From contig BLLK01000027.1 of the NCBI GenBank assembly GCA_021927905.1, positions 1 to 64,000 of the forward strand: a stretch of 64,000 bases of DNA, in the 5' to 3' direction. The position numbers were made by a program, and so were the translations under genes. Of the stretch, positions 50,389 through 61,390 are shown piece after piece. The notes under the pieces are model-generated. The model was not told the DNA's origin. It worked only from the letters and a program-made list of their open reading frames with translations, and made no database searches. Source of the stretch: Chaetoceros tenuissimus (Eukaryota > Bacillariophyta > Thalassiosirophyceae > Chaetocerotales > Chaetocerotaceae). Every line of letters begins with the position of its first letter. The first letter of the stretch is position 1.

Positions 50389-52084
50389 TTAAAGCTTGCT
50401 CTGCTCTCCTGCAGATCTTTCATTCAAATCTCCAATTGCTTTATGCTTCTTTGTCCACGCACAATGATGTGGTCCTTCACGATCAATTCTTTCGTAAGTG
50501 TGTCCTCCAAAAAAGTCACGTTGAGCTTGTGTAAGATTTGCTGGAAGGTTTTCTCTTCTATAGGAATCAAAGTAACTCAAAGATGCACTTAGAGCTGGAC
50601 AAGGTACTCCAGTTGCCACACAAAGAGTTACAATTCTACGCCAAGCAAGCTGTCTTGTATTCAATTCTTGTGCAAAGTCTGGGTCTACCATTAAGTTTGC
50701 AAGGGACGGGTTATTTGTCATTGCAGCTTGGATCTTATCCAAGAGCTTTGCGCGAATAATACAACCACCCTTCCACATTTTTGCACATTGACTCAAATCC
50801 ACATCCCATTCATAGGTATCACTAGCAGCTTTAATTATACCAAGACCCTGTGCATAAGAACAGACTTTTGCGCAATATAATGCAGCGCCCAAATCTTCAA
50901 TAATTTGAGGCTTGGAAACATTTGGGAACTCGGTAGGCCCATTCAGAATTTTGGAAGCCTCGATACGTTCTGCTTTACGTCCGGAAATATAACGAGAGTC
51001 TAGAGATGCTGTGATTGTAGGAGCTGCAACAGATTGCTCCGCAGCTTCTTGAACTGTCCATCTTCCTGTTCCTTTCATACCAGTTTTATCAAGTATCTAC
51101 AAAAACAGAAAATCGATTGAGTAAGACCTTACATGATTCTGGAATTGTAAATTGCAGAAAGAGAAAACTTACGTAATCCACAACATAGCCCTTTCCAGTA
51201 ACGTCATCTTCTTTTGCAAGAATCTTGGCAGTGATTTCAATCAAATAAGAACTAAGATCCCCATCGTTCCATCTTGCGAACTGCTTCGACATGTCTGCGT
51301 TCGTCATTCCAACTACTCCTCTCAAGACATCATAGACTTCAGCAATCAACTGCATATCACCATATTCAATTCCATTATGTACCATCTTTGAAGCGAAACA
51401 AAAAGTTAGTTAGAAGAATCTTTCAAGGCAAAATACGATGACCATTCACCTCAGAGAACACATGTCAAGTACCTTGATTTGACACTTATACGACCAAAAT
51501 CTCACCTTTACGTAATTTCCAGCTCCGATTGGACCGAGATACCCAGTACAGGCTCCATCATCTACTTGTGCTGCACATTTGTTCAAAATTGGAGCCATGA
51601 GATCAAATGCAACTCTCTTTCCTCCTGGCATCAACGAAGGTCCGTTTCGTGCTCCTTCTTCCCCTCCACTGATTCCCATTCCCATGAAAAGAATTCCTCT
51701 CTTTTCGAGTTCTTCAGCTCTACGGATAGAATTTGGATACCACTCATTACCTCCGTCTACAATCAAGTCGCCAGGTTCCATATGTGCTGCTAGAGCTGCA
51801 ATGGTATCATCCACAGCTTGACCAGCCATCACCAACAAAACAACTTTGCGAGGTTTGGAAAGTTTCGAAATGAAATCTTCATGAGAAGTCGATCCAACAA
51901 TAGGAAGGTTTCCTTCATCCTCTGCACGAGCAACAGTAAGGTCTACCTTTGCAGGAGAACGGTTACCTATCACAACCTTGAAGCCATGAGATGCCATATT
52001 GAGGGCGAAGTTCTGACCCATTACTGCAAGTCCCCAAAGACCAACATCACATAGATCTCCAGCTGTCTCTGATGTATCATCCAT
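50389..52084 (-). CDS. gnd: 6-phosphogluconate dehydrogenase (decarboxylating)
   Basis: Exons 52084-51506, 51385-51173 and 51096-50389 give 499 residues. Introns are 120 and 76 bp (GTGAGA...AAAG, GTAAGT...GTAG), all in phase 0. The enzyme converts 6-phosphogluconate and NADP+ to ribulose-5-phosphate, CO2 and NADPH. Seen: Rossmann motif [12 protein letters not shown], cofactor loop [15 protein letters not shown], and substrate motif [18 protein letters not shown]. The catalytic Lys and His/Asn lie in [17 protein letters not shown] across exons 1/2. There is no targeting peptide from MDDTSETA; starting 14 codons upstream (52126) would not add one. Likely cytosolic. Confidence 0.96.
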
Positions 52085-52546
52085 TTCTTTCCTTGTATTA
52101 GTTAGTTCGTTGGTTTCTTTGATCAAAATCTTTGATTTGATCTTTATGTGTCAATATTAATATTATTATGGCGCACCTAATTACATTGAAAGGAAGAAAG
52201 AAGGGTTGACATCTGTTGGTATCTGATAGATCGATGATGATGGATCTTCGTCGGATTTTCATTCAGGAAGGGTTCGGTTCTGATGTTCATAACCTATATA
52301 AGTGTTTCCCACCCTCTCGAAGCTAGCTTGCTAGCTAGAAACAGAAATTGTCAACGACCGACGACAAAAAAAGGTAGATTTACCATAAGTTCAAGTACGT
52401 AGCGACGGGTATGCAGGATACAGTACAACGTAAGTTACAGGGAAACAAAAATACATCGCACTAAGCCATCTGCTCTTCAAATTAGTTGTCGGAAGAAGAC
52501 GCATGTGGAATGCTTCTCGATTTGTTCGATTCATCGAAAAACTGAT

Positions 52547-53518
52547 TATCCCTTAGTTGGCATGGGATTCCACGGCTATAGTCGGGTTGGGGACCAAAAA
52601 TTGTTAGGTTGCCGTCTCCATAGTAAAAATCATATATTTTCTATATTTCTCATTAGAATATTATTACATGATATTTTAAGATTCTAACCTTTGAATATGA
52701 CCAATTTCATTTTCTTCATGAAATATGAAAACGTTACAATGACCCTATTTTTTAAAATGTCCTCAAAAGTCATATTTCAAGTGAATTACTTGTACATTGT
52801 ATTTCTTGATGAATATGAATATCTACAAAGAAATATTTGAGTATATCATCGTTTATATATTAAAGTAGATGTCCATTGTGTTTGTTGTTCATTTTCAAGC
52901 ATTATTCTTCATTTCTACATTCGTGAACATGCTGAATGATCCAAAACAGATCCCCCTACCCCTTTTCTACCAAAAAACAATCAAAACGACCAGTATTGCT
53001 AGAACTATAGCCTCAACATACATCTCAAGTGTATGCTTTTTGTTGGTGACAATGGATTTGAAAATCAGTGGGGTTTTGAATAAGATATTGCACCTCTCAT
53101 TTTGGCATGGTCAAGCGATAGGTACGGGACTGTCCGAAAGTTGATTGTTGTGTCATCATGTATTTTACATATTCAAAACCACCTTTGAACTCTGCGGTAT
53201 TGACATAAGTTGTTGTTGTATGTCAGCTTCTTCCATTTTAAATTTGATGTAATTTGGATGTAAATTGAAGAAGATATATAACGAACAGTGTCACATTCAA
53301 AAAAAGTTCGTTAACCCGACTGCTCAACGAATTTTCGTGGCTCGGATTGCTCGAGGCTGTATCTCAAGAAGTATACGCACTATTGAACTCGTTTCAAGAT
53401 TGTATACTATGAAAATTGGTGTACTTGTTTTAGTCTAGTTTAGTGTTTTTTCAAGATTTATGGTGCACCGAAAAGTTGGAGTAAACCCGGCTATAGTCGT
53501 GCTGCCAACTAAGGGATA
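52547..53518. mobile_element. TA-flanked TIR element (Tc1/mariner-type), ~970 bp
   Basis: TA dinucleotides lie at 52547-52548 and 53517-53518. Inside them, 52549-53516 has inverted ends TCCCTTAGTTGGCA (14 bp). After a short gap a second matching block (GGCTATAGTCGGGTT against its inverted counterpart) follows. No transposase frame is evident; the longest open frame (91 codons, 52869-53144) is unremarkable. It is probably a non-autonomous element. Confidence 0.7.
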
Positions 53519-53711
53519 CTATTGTACTTCTGTGAAGTTCACGCATAACCCATCCTTGATGAGTATTATTAAATTTCTTTCAAAAGAAGCTTTGTTTCAA
53601 GTGATGTCTGGAAACTGTGGCGAATGAACTTTTAAAGTACCATATTGAAAGGAAGGCGAGAAGGGGCCTACCGAAAAAAACAGATCTATGATTCGATTCG
53701 TCTCGACTCAA

Positions 53712-53940
53712 CGTTCCAACGGCTTGAAGATGAAAGTCCCGTTTGATATTTTAGTAATATTTGCATATTTTTATCGATTCCCGTTTCTAATTTAGACATT
53801 TAGATATTTCTTATTTAACGGTGAATCGTTCCAACGGCTTGAAGATGAAAGTCCCGTTTGATATTTTAGTAATATTTGCATATTTTTATCGATTCCCGTT
53901 TCTAATTAGACATTTAGATATTTCTTATTTAACGGTGAAT
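53712..53940. repeat. Tandem duplication, 2 x ~115 bp
   Basis: Units 53712-53826 and 53827-53940 start CGTTCCAACGGCTTGAAGAT and differ by a single base length. The near identity indicates a recent duplication. Confidence 0.88.
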
Positions 53941-54107
53941 CGTTGTTGACATTTAATGGCAAATGTTTTTCGTTACGCTTTTCAGCGAGAGTGAAGAAAA
54001 CTTCATCGAACAAACAGGCCAACTGCAAATGGATATCCACAACATCTATAAATCGTTAGCCAAATCATCAACTCTAACGGTACTCATCATTTGTCCTTGA
54101 AATCTGA

Positions 54108-55492
54108 ATGGAATCTATGATGATGCCTAGTATCACTGAGATTGGGATGTTATCTTCTTCGAAGGAAATTGCACCACAGGAAGATGAAAAAAAGGAGAAC
54201 TGGAAGATGGGCATCAATTGGACAAAAGAGGAAGAGGAAGAATTTGAACCCCTACCAATAAATACATATTCATTTCCTTATCAAGGAACAAATCAAGATC
54301 CTCCCCTTTCTCAAAGTGTAAGTAATAGAAATAATATTGTTACATTTCTGTTGTGTCCTGAGAAAACAAAGAACTTACTATTCCATTTTTGTGACTCACA
54401 CCAAATCAGAACGCAAATATTGCATGTGCAAATCAAGCTACAAAAACTGAACCTGTAGACAGACCAAGAAGTGCAAACAGCGCTGCATATCCATCTTCTC
54501 CGGTGGGTTCAGCTGAAACTCAAGGATATTACTATAATCATCCTTTTGAGTGTGAGAGTGTCCAAGAGGAAGATATGGTGAACAGTCACTCTGGCTATGG
54601 AAAAAATTTTGATCAAAGTTCTGATCATCAGAACTTTGGTTGGAATAACATATCGAATCATTGGTACGGTCACAATCGAACCTGGCAACCTTATCCTTAC
54701 TACGGGTACGTTGACGCTCAGCGTATCAGCGGTGACGAGAGCCAAAGCTTGCAATACTCCTTTCCTCAGGAACCACATTACTTCCAACCTGTACCTCCCA
54801 TGTACCAGAATTTCTCTGTCCAGAGAGATCGTTCAGATTACTTTCGCACACAGGTGACCGATTCACCTATTAACATGAAGCAGGAGGGATTCCAGCAAGT
54901 GTCAGCTGCAAGTATTTTACTTGATCAGAACAATGCAAACGACAGTAAAATCATTCCATACGCAACTTCTTCTGAGGACAAGGAAAATTCTTCTTTCGAA
55001 AATATAGGTGTCTCAAACAACGGAACAAAGAAAAGGAAGCTGGAAGAAGATGATACAAAACCTAGGAATGCTCTTTCAGCATACAACTTCTTTTTCATGG
55101 AAGAAAAAGAATCGATTGTTGCTCTTTTGAATGAAGAGAATGACATACATGTGAAACAGACAGATACCACTGATAAGAATAGGTCAAGTATCATTTCCGA
55201 AATGAATGTTGAAGAAATCAATGCTCATGTAGAAAAGCTTTTGAAAGCGGCTGATGAAGACAAGCTGCAGCAACTGAAAGAATCAATTGAAGAGAAAACT
55301 GCCAATTTTCTCAAAATTCATTACGAAAATCACAGAGAAAAGCGTTCTCACAAGAAAAGGCATGGATTGATCAGCTTTCTTGACCTGGCTAAAGTCATTG
55401 GAATTCGCTGGCGCAATTTATCCCAAGATGCCAAGAAACGTTACTTTGAACTTGCTAGAGAAGATAGACTACGCTTCAGTAAAATGGGTTGA
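54108..55492 (+). CDS. HMG-box protein with interrupted box
   Basis: Exons 54108-54317 and 54410-55492 join in phase 0 over a 92-bp intron (GTAAGT...ATCAG) to give 430 residues. Residues 1-240 are Gln/Asn/Tyr-rich and disordered-looking. The HMG box begins at about 290 with PRNALSAYNFFFMEEKE. An insert of about 80 charged residues follows, and the box resumes with GLISFLDLAKVIGIRWRNLS, then QDAKKRYFELAREDRLRF at the C-terminus. HMG-box proteins bind and bend DNA as chromatin or transcription factors. The split box is a form I have seen in diatoms but cannot verify here. KKRKLEEDD near 283 could be a nuclear signal. Confidence 0.85.
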
Positions 55493-55603
55493 ACCATCAT
55501 GATCAAAGCTTCTTTTTCATGTGTGACATTTCAAAACTAATCGGAAATAGCGAAATAATAGTAAAGATAGACTAGGTAATTTAAGACTTTCATAAAACTA
55601 ATT

Positions 55604-57625
55604 TTACGCACTTGCACCAACGACAGTTGGTTCCGAACCTTCGACAGCTACCGCTTCAGCCTTGGACCCATTATCTTCCTCTGGTTGCCTTCTCATAGTC
55701 CATTTCAAAAGCTTATTGATTGCAGAGGTGTATGCTCTTGCAGAAGCTGTAACGATATCATTGTCTGACCCACTGCCAGTAAATTTGCGTTCTTTGGAAA
55801 TCAAAGGATTGTTATCATTTGGACCTCCAACTACTGGGGAAAGAACCACTCTTGTAGAAGCAAGAGCTTCAATACCTTCAGTTACTGATTTCATGGAGTA
55901 GTCCTCCAATTTGACACTGACTCCAATTATTTGATCGATTGCTTTGTAAACTGCGTCAACTGGTCCAGTTCCAGTTGCAGCAACGTACCTCTCAACGCCA
56001 TCTGGCCCACACATTGTCACAGTAGCAGTTGGAATACCACTCATACCGGTGGACACCTGCAATCCAGTTACTTTCCAAAGTTCGTTTGTCAAACCAGCTT
56101 GATCAGTGACCAATGCCTCTAAATCTTCGTCTTCCAATCCTCCCTTCTTCTTTTCAGCTACTTCCTTGAATCTAGCAAATACTGCATTCAATTTTTCCGG
56201 TTCAAGATCATAGCCTAATTCCCTCAAACGGGTTCCTACAGCATTACGGCCACTGTGTTTTCCAAGAACAATTCCTGCTCCAGACTCCTGGTCTCCACGC
56301 ATAAGTCCAATAGACTCTGGAGTCATGATCTCGTAGGTTGACTTGTTCTTGATCATACCATCTTGATGAATTCCCGATTCGTGCTTGAATGCATTTGCTC
56401 CTACAATAGCCTTGTGTGGTTGGCACATCATTCCAGTGTACTCGGAAACCATTTTGGAGGTTGGGGAGATGTGTCTGCGAAAAGATACATGACTGAGTGA
56501 GAAAAACAGAGCATTAAAGATCAAAATGTTGGGTCTTCATGAAGAAACTTACACAGGATTGATTCCGGTATACAACTTTCCAGTTCCAGGTCCTCCCTTG
56601 AATTGCTCATCTCCTTTCAAAGCAAGAGCCATGCACACTTCTTCCAAACTTGCATTTCCAGCTCTCTCTCCAATTCCATTAATTGTACATTCCAATTGTC
56701 TTGCTCCATTCAAAGCACCTGCCAAACTATTCGCAGTTGCCAATCCCAAATCATTCTGACAATGTGTGGAGAAAACAACCTTGTCTGCTCCAGTGACATT
56801 TGCTCTAAGTTGTTCAATTAAACCTCCAAATTCCCAAGGCATATTCCACCCAGTAGTATCTGGGATATTGAGGGTAGTTGCTCCAGCCTCAATAACAGCA
56901 GATAAAATTCTGTACAAAAATTCAGGGTCGGATCTTCCAGCATCTTCTGGTGAAAACTCAATATCATTGCATCCTAGAGATTTTGCATATTTGACAGCAT
57001 TAACAGCAATTTCGACTACTTGATCTGGGGTCTTGTTCAACTTTGTCTCCATGTGAATCTTTGAGGTTGCAATGAAAGTGTGAACACGAGGAAGCTTAGC
57101 TCCCTTCACTGCATCCCATGCTCTAGCAATATCTTTTTCGTTTGCTCTAGAGAGTCCACAAATTACTGGAACATATCCATCTTCGAAAACTTCATTTCCT
57201 ACAACATCAGCAATTTGCTTCACAGCTGCAAAGTCATCAGGAGAAGCAATAGGGAATCCAGCTTCGATAATATCTACACCCAATTTTGCAAGCATACGTG
57301 CAATTTCAAGCTTCTCGTTACTGGTCAAGGTTGCTCCAGGGGACTGTTCTCCATCTCGAAGAGTTGTATCGAAGATGCGTACGTAGTCTGGATCTGGAAT
57401 GTGATTTGGAATGTATTCTGGACGTGGTCTACGTTTGTAAAGAACCTCAAGTTCTTCAGCGGACTGAGCATTCAAGGAAAACTTTGTTCTTTGTGCAATC
57501 TCGAAATTTGATGCAGTGCTAATATGATTGCTTACTCGAAAGGAAGGAGTTGAAGGAGTAAACGCATGAGTGGTGCTAGAAGCAAGCATTACACATGCAA
57601 TTGCAGATGAGAAAGAGAACTTCAT
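55604..57625 (-). CDS. leuA: 2-isopropylmalate synthase, plastid-targeted
   Basis: Exons 57625-56553 and 56474-55604, with a 78-bp intron (GTAAGT...CGCAG, splitting a Val codon 2+1), give 647 residues. The enzyme condenses acetyl-CoA with 2-oxoisovalerate, the first committed step of leucine synthesis. The leader has a signal peptide ending [11 protein letters not shown], the diatom plastid motif. The HMGL-like barrel has [13 protein letters not shown] near 90, EFSPEDAGR, and [13 protein letters not shown] with catalytic and metal-binding His. [15 protein letters not shown] then follows. The second exon holds HESGIHQDG and the C-terminal LeuA regulatory domain, where leucine feedback would act. 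Confidence 0.95.
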
Positions 57626-58151
57626 TTTATTGATGAAAGGTGTTTAAAATCTGGGTGACTTTAGATTTCTCAGCCAATGTCGAGTTTGTTTCAATTTATC
57701 TGTTTAGGATATGAAGACCTAGGTCGATGGTACTCAAAGCGAGATGTTTTTGCTTGTTGCTCGCTTTCTCTACAATGGTGGCATCAACTAATTGCTTGGT
57801 GCGTCCTCTCCTCTTCCACTCATCATTATTTTGCGGCCACAAAAGACACTGTCCTTTTCTTGCTTGCCCCCAACCCACATGGATAATATTTGTGGTGGAA
57901 AAACTTCTTCACATTTCTTTCTTTTTTGAAAGACAAATTCACCATATTCATGCCTTCGATAAGTCAAACCTTTTAAATTAATCGTTTGAACTAATTCAAT
58001 TTAAAATATGATATAATGAAATGTAACCATTTCAAGTTCCATCTCCTGTATGTTTTTCATTTAGCTATGTACTTCATAAGGTCATCAAACTACGAGTATA
58101 CCTATATCTTTGTGTTGCGATTACCTTCGCTTTCATTCAATTGATATTCTT
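57626..58151. other. Intergenic, 5' of leuA
   Basis: 526 bp. No supported gene or RNA. Confidence 0.35.
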
Positions 58152-58901
58152 TTACAGCAACTCCCAAAATTGCTTTAGACGAGGTCTGCCACCTTGTCTC
58201 CAGTAAATATTTTTGTTTCCTTCATCGCGATAAAAGATTTCTCCATTTTCATATCTACGATCTCCATAAACTTTATCTTCCACGTAGGACATATCATCAG
58301 GCAACTCGTCGACTGTATATGGCTCATCATAGTATGGGTCATATTCAATACCATACGTCTCTTCAAAATCATTGATCTCTTCATCTGTCATGCTGTACAC
58401 TCGATCTGATTGTGTCTCATCATTTTCTTCGTCGTAATATTCATCTCTCTCTAATGTTTGTACACGGCTACGCCTCTTCTTATCTCGTCTTTCCATGGCT
58501 TCGGGACCATATGAACTTTTACTAGCTTCAGCATCAATTTTTCTTAAATCTAACTCAGTATATGCACTTACAGACCCGCTCTCTTCTTCCTCGTCCAGTT
58601 TTGCTAGTCGTGCATCTTCAAGACGATTTTCCCATGCTACATTTTCAACAGTGACTCTGTTCCACGATCTCAAAATTGTATATGCAAATCCAAGGGAAAT
58701 ACCGGTGATTGTGAAGAAATCATCTGGAACTGGAACAATCACTCCCCAATTCAGTTGTGTCCTTGATTTTTTTGGTTGGACTTGACTTTTCGTGGTAGAA
58801 GGGATTTCTGCAAAAATATTGTTGATTGAAGAAGGAGGGCTGACAAAAGCCTCCGATGACGATATCAACAATAGTGAAAATTGAAGCAAAACTTTTCTCA
58901 T
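58152..58901 (-). CDS. Plastid-targeted hypothetical protein, acidic
   Basis: A 249-residue protein. Its leader (MRKVLLQFSLLLISSSEAFV) has a signal peptide with Phe at +1 (A18|F19), the diatom plastid-import motif, followed by a basic Ser-rich transit-like stretch. One hydrophobic segment lies at about 55-76 (FFTITGISLGFAYTILR), which may anchor it in a thylakoid or envelope membrane. The rest is strongly charged and acidic (EDEYYDEENDETQ-like composition), rich in Asp, Glu, Tyr and Arg. A C-terminal stretch reads YRDEGNKNIYWRQGGRPR. No family is recognised. Confidence 0.7.
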   Translation of the reverse strand: MRKVLLQFSLLLISSSEAFVSPPSSINNIFAEIPSTTKSQVQPKKSRTQLNWGVIVPVPDDFFTITGISLGFAYTILRSWNRVTVENVAWENRLEDARLAKLDEEEESGSVSAYTELDLRKIDAEASKSSYGPEAMERRDKKRRSRVQTLERDEYYDEENDETQSDRVYSMTDEEINDFEETYGIEYDPYYDEPYTVDELPDDMSYVEDKVYGDRRYENGEIFYRDEGNKNIYWRQGGRPRLKQFWELL

Positions 58902-59001
58902 GTTATATCAGTGGTTTGTGTATTATTTTTGGTATCAGATGCAGTGAAAAGAAAACCTAGCTAGGTATTGCTAGGTATTGAATTTTTCAAAAGTGCACAG
59001 A

Positions 59002-59697
59002 TCTACACACACGAAAAACGTTGACCGGTCAAAGCTCTGGTCTACACAAAAAGTGATGACACTACTAACGGACATGGTAAAAATACATGTACAATTGAAA
59101 AAATAATATTGTAAAAATAATAAAGCCACAGCATAAGCATCTTCTATGTGTTTAAATGTATATCTTTTGTTGTGGAACTGTATTGATTTTTTATGTTTTC
59201 GATGAGTTACCGACATGATGGATGCCGACATTTCTACGTGAATCTGGTGTCCATCTACCGTACAAACCATACCAGAGAGTTGAGTATTAAAAAATAATGA
59301 AGAAATAAAAAAATCAATATAGTTCCAATACAAAAGATGTATATTTATACACATGGAAGATGGTTATGCAATGGTTTTGCTATTTCTACAATATTTTTTC
59401 ACTTGTGACAACAACCTCTACGTGGCATCCACCGTACAAACCATACCAGAGGGTTGAGTTTTCAAAAATTGGCAAAAAATGAAAAAATCGCTAATGTTCC
59501 AATACAAAACATGTGTATTTGTGCGTGTTGAAGATGGTTGTGCTATTGGTTTTTTATTTCTGGAATATTTTTTTTTCATTCTTCATTGTATTTTGGCTAT
59601 GTCCGTTGGTAGTGTGCTTGCTTTCCCAGGAGTGAAAAGGGAAAAGTGGTCAAAGTTTTTCCACTGGTCAACGTTTTTCGTGCGTGTAGAGATGTGA
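59002..59697. repeat. Foldback/MITE-like inverted repeat with internal duplication
   Basis: The ends CTACACACACGAAAAACGTT (59006-59025) and its inverted, slightly diverged match near 59675-59694 bound the element. The left arm continues inverted against about 59480-59600. A second unit at about 59265-59395 is a direct copy of 59432-59570 (CCGTACAAACCATACCAGAG appears twice). No coding sequence and no firm target duplication. Confidence 0.65.
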
Positions 59698-60150
59698 GAT
59701 GCGAGCAGGTCCAGGGTCCAGGTGTCAGTGTGGTAGGTATGGACCCGGAAATTGGAGGGTCGGTCAAGTCGGACCCTCCAAAAGAACGTTAGGTCTTTTG
59801 ATTTTTAAATTCGAACAGTGAAATTTGGAGTTTGAAATCAATTTTAGTTCTTTCAATGCTTCATACATAAAAATAATGTCAACGCAACACACAACGCTTA
59901 CTTGTACAGATAGATGATGAACGTTTTCCTCTTCCTACCATCTGCAAACTGAAGACATGGATTAATCCTTCTTTACTTCCCAATCTTGTGCTTTTGTATT
60001 GTTGAACGTGATAAATAGCTGCTGCCAGCTTTGATAGTAATGGTCAGTAGGACTTGATGGACATCAAAATGGGTTTGATCATTTCATATGTCATATGGAA
60101 AGAGAATACTAGAAAATATTCCATTTGCTCGACATTCTAGAAGCGGGTAA

Positions 60151-61066
60151 AAGCAGCAGCAAAGGCAAATAGTTTGTATCACTGGTTGTGATTCAGGTTT
60201 TGGTTCGGCTCTAGCATTTGAATGCCTACAGAATGGCTTTGACGTTATTGCAGCTTGCTTTAGCGAATCCTGTGCTGAGAAACTGGATTTCCTTTCTTCC
60301 AATAGTACCACTGCTCCTTCCCAAGTACGACGTGGGACTATTACTATTGTGGTGGGAGACTTATCTCAAAAAAGACGAAGATAGAAAGAAACTGGTTGAA
60401 AAAGTCATTGAAATATGTGGGGAGACTAACGAAGGGTTGTACGCACTTGTTAATAACGCTGGTATGGAAATTCCAGGATGCATAGCATGGACAAAACCAG
60501 AAGTGTACAATACTACTATGCAATTGAATTTCCTTACACCAGTTTATTTGATTTATGAATTGTTGCCTCCTCAGCTGAAGAAGGCAAAGGGCCGTATCAT
60601 AAACGTTTCATCAGTCGCCGGTTTAGTCCCTATACCAACCACGGTAGCATACAGTGCAAGTAAGTGCGCGTTGGAAGGATATTCAGATTGCCTTCGGATA
60701 GAAATGAGACCATTCGGGGTTCAGGTAATTATTATGGAGCCTTCTGCAATGAGGACGCCCATGGCTCAAAAACATGTATCGATATATTGGGAACGGGAAA
60801 ACGAATATACTGATGGGTATGGTCCCAGGTCAAAAGAAGATATGAAAGTGGAGATTCAAAAGCAGAGGAACTCATTGGAGACAAAATTCGAAGATCCAGA
60901 CATTGTTGTAAGAGATCTCATGTATGCTCTAATGACTCCGAAAGCTCCAGCACGCATTCTATCTAGAAATATGGAAAATCGATTCTTCAATATTCTTCAT
61001 TGGCTTCCATGCAAATGGAGGGATTCCATTCTATTTAGGGTTTCTTTGCAGAAACATTTCCGTTAG
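60151..61066 (+). CDS. Short-chain dehydrogenase/reductase with frameshift
   Basis: SDR-family oxidoreductase, most like retinol/17-beta-type dehydrogenases. The N-terminal cofactor motif (ITGCDSGFG) is read in one frame from 60151. The rest is in another frame: YALVNNAGMEIPG, catalytic INVSSVAG and YSASKCALEGYSDCLRIE (the YxxxK motif), ending near 61066. The switch must lie around 60365-60372, a run of six A's, where one fewer A would make a continuous protein. This could be a sequencing error or a young disabling change. The 5' end is also unclear, since an in-frame stop precedes 60151. An upstream exon is possible but not certain. Confidence 0.65.
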
Positions 61067-61390
61067 TATAAATTAGTAAACAGTTGATAAAGATCATTTA
61101 TTGTGAAATGCACATTTGTTCATGGCCTTCGATGGCATTCTTTCTTTCCATTTTAAAAGAATATATCCTAGTAAAGCTGTGGTGAGACCTTTTGTCAAGA
61201 AGAATGCAATTGCTGTGAACTGCTAAAAAATAATCAAGTGCTCTTGTCATATCGAAGGTTACATGTAAGAAATCTTGGTATCAACTTTGGCAGAAATGAA
61301 GTTAAATGTTGAATAAGAATAAGGAGATTACATTAAATGTAGAGGGAACACTTTATTAAGTAAATATTGTTTAAAAACTCCAAGATATAA
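61067..61390. other. Convergent intergenic
   Basis: 324 bp of 3' flanks of the SDR and SNW genes. Nothing recognised. Confidence 0.35.

Larger units (their letters stand above)
52085..54107. other. 2-kb repeat-rich intergenic region
   Basis: The 5' flank of 6PGDH has a CTATATAAG TATA-like box near 52293, about 210 bp upstream of the start. Further right come the TIR element and the tandem repeat listed separately. I see no host gene. Confidence 0.45.

Noticed and set aside
52869-53144. 91-codon frame in the TA-flanked element
   Set aside because: No transposase motif; chance frame in AT-rich DNA.
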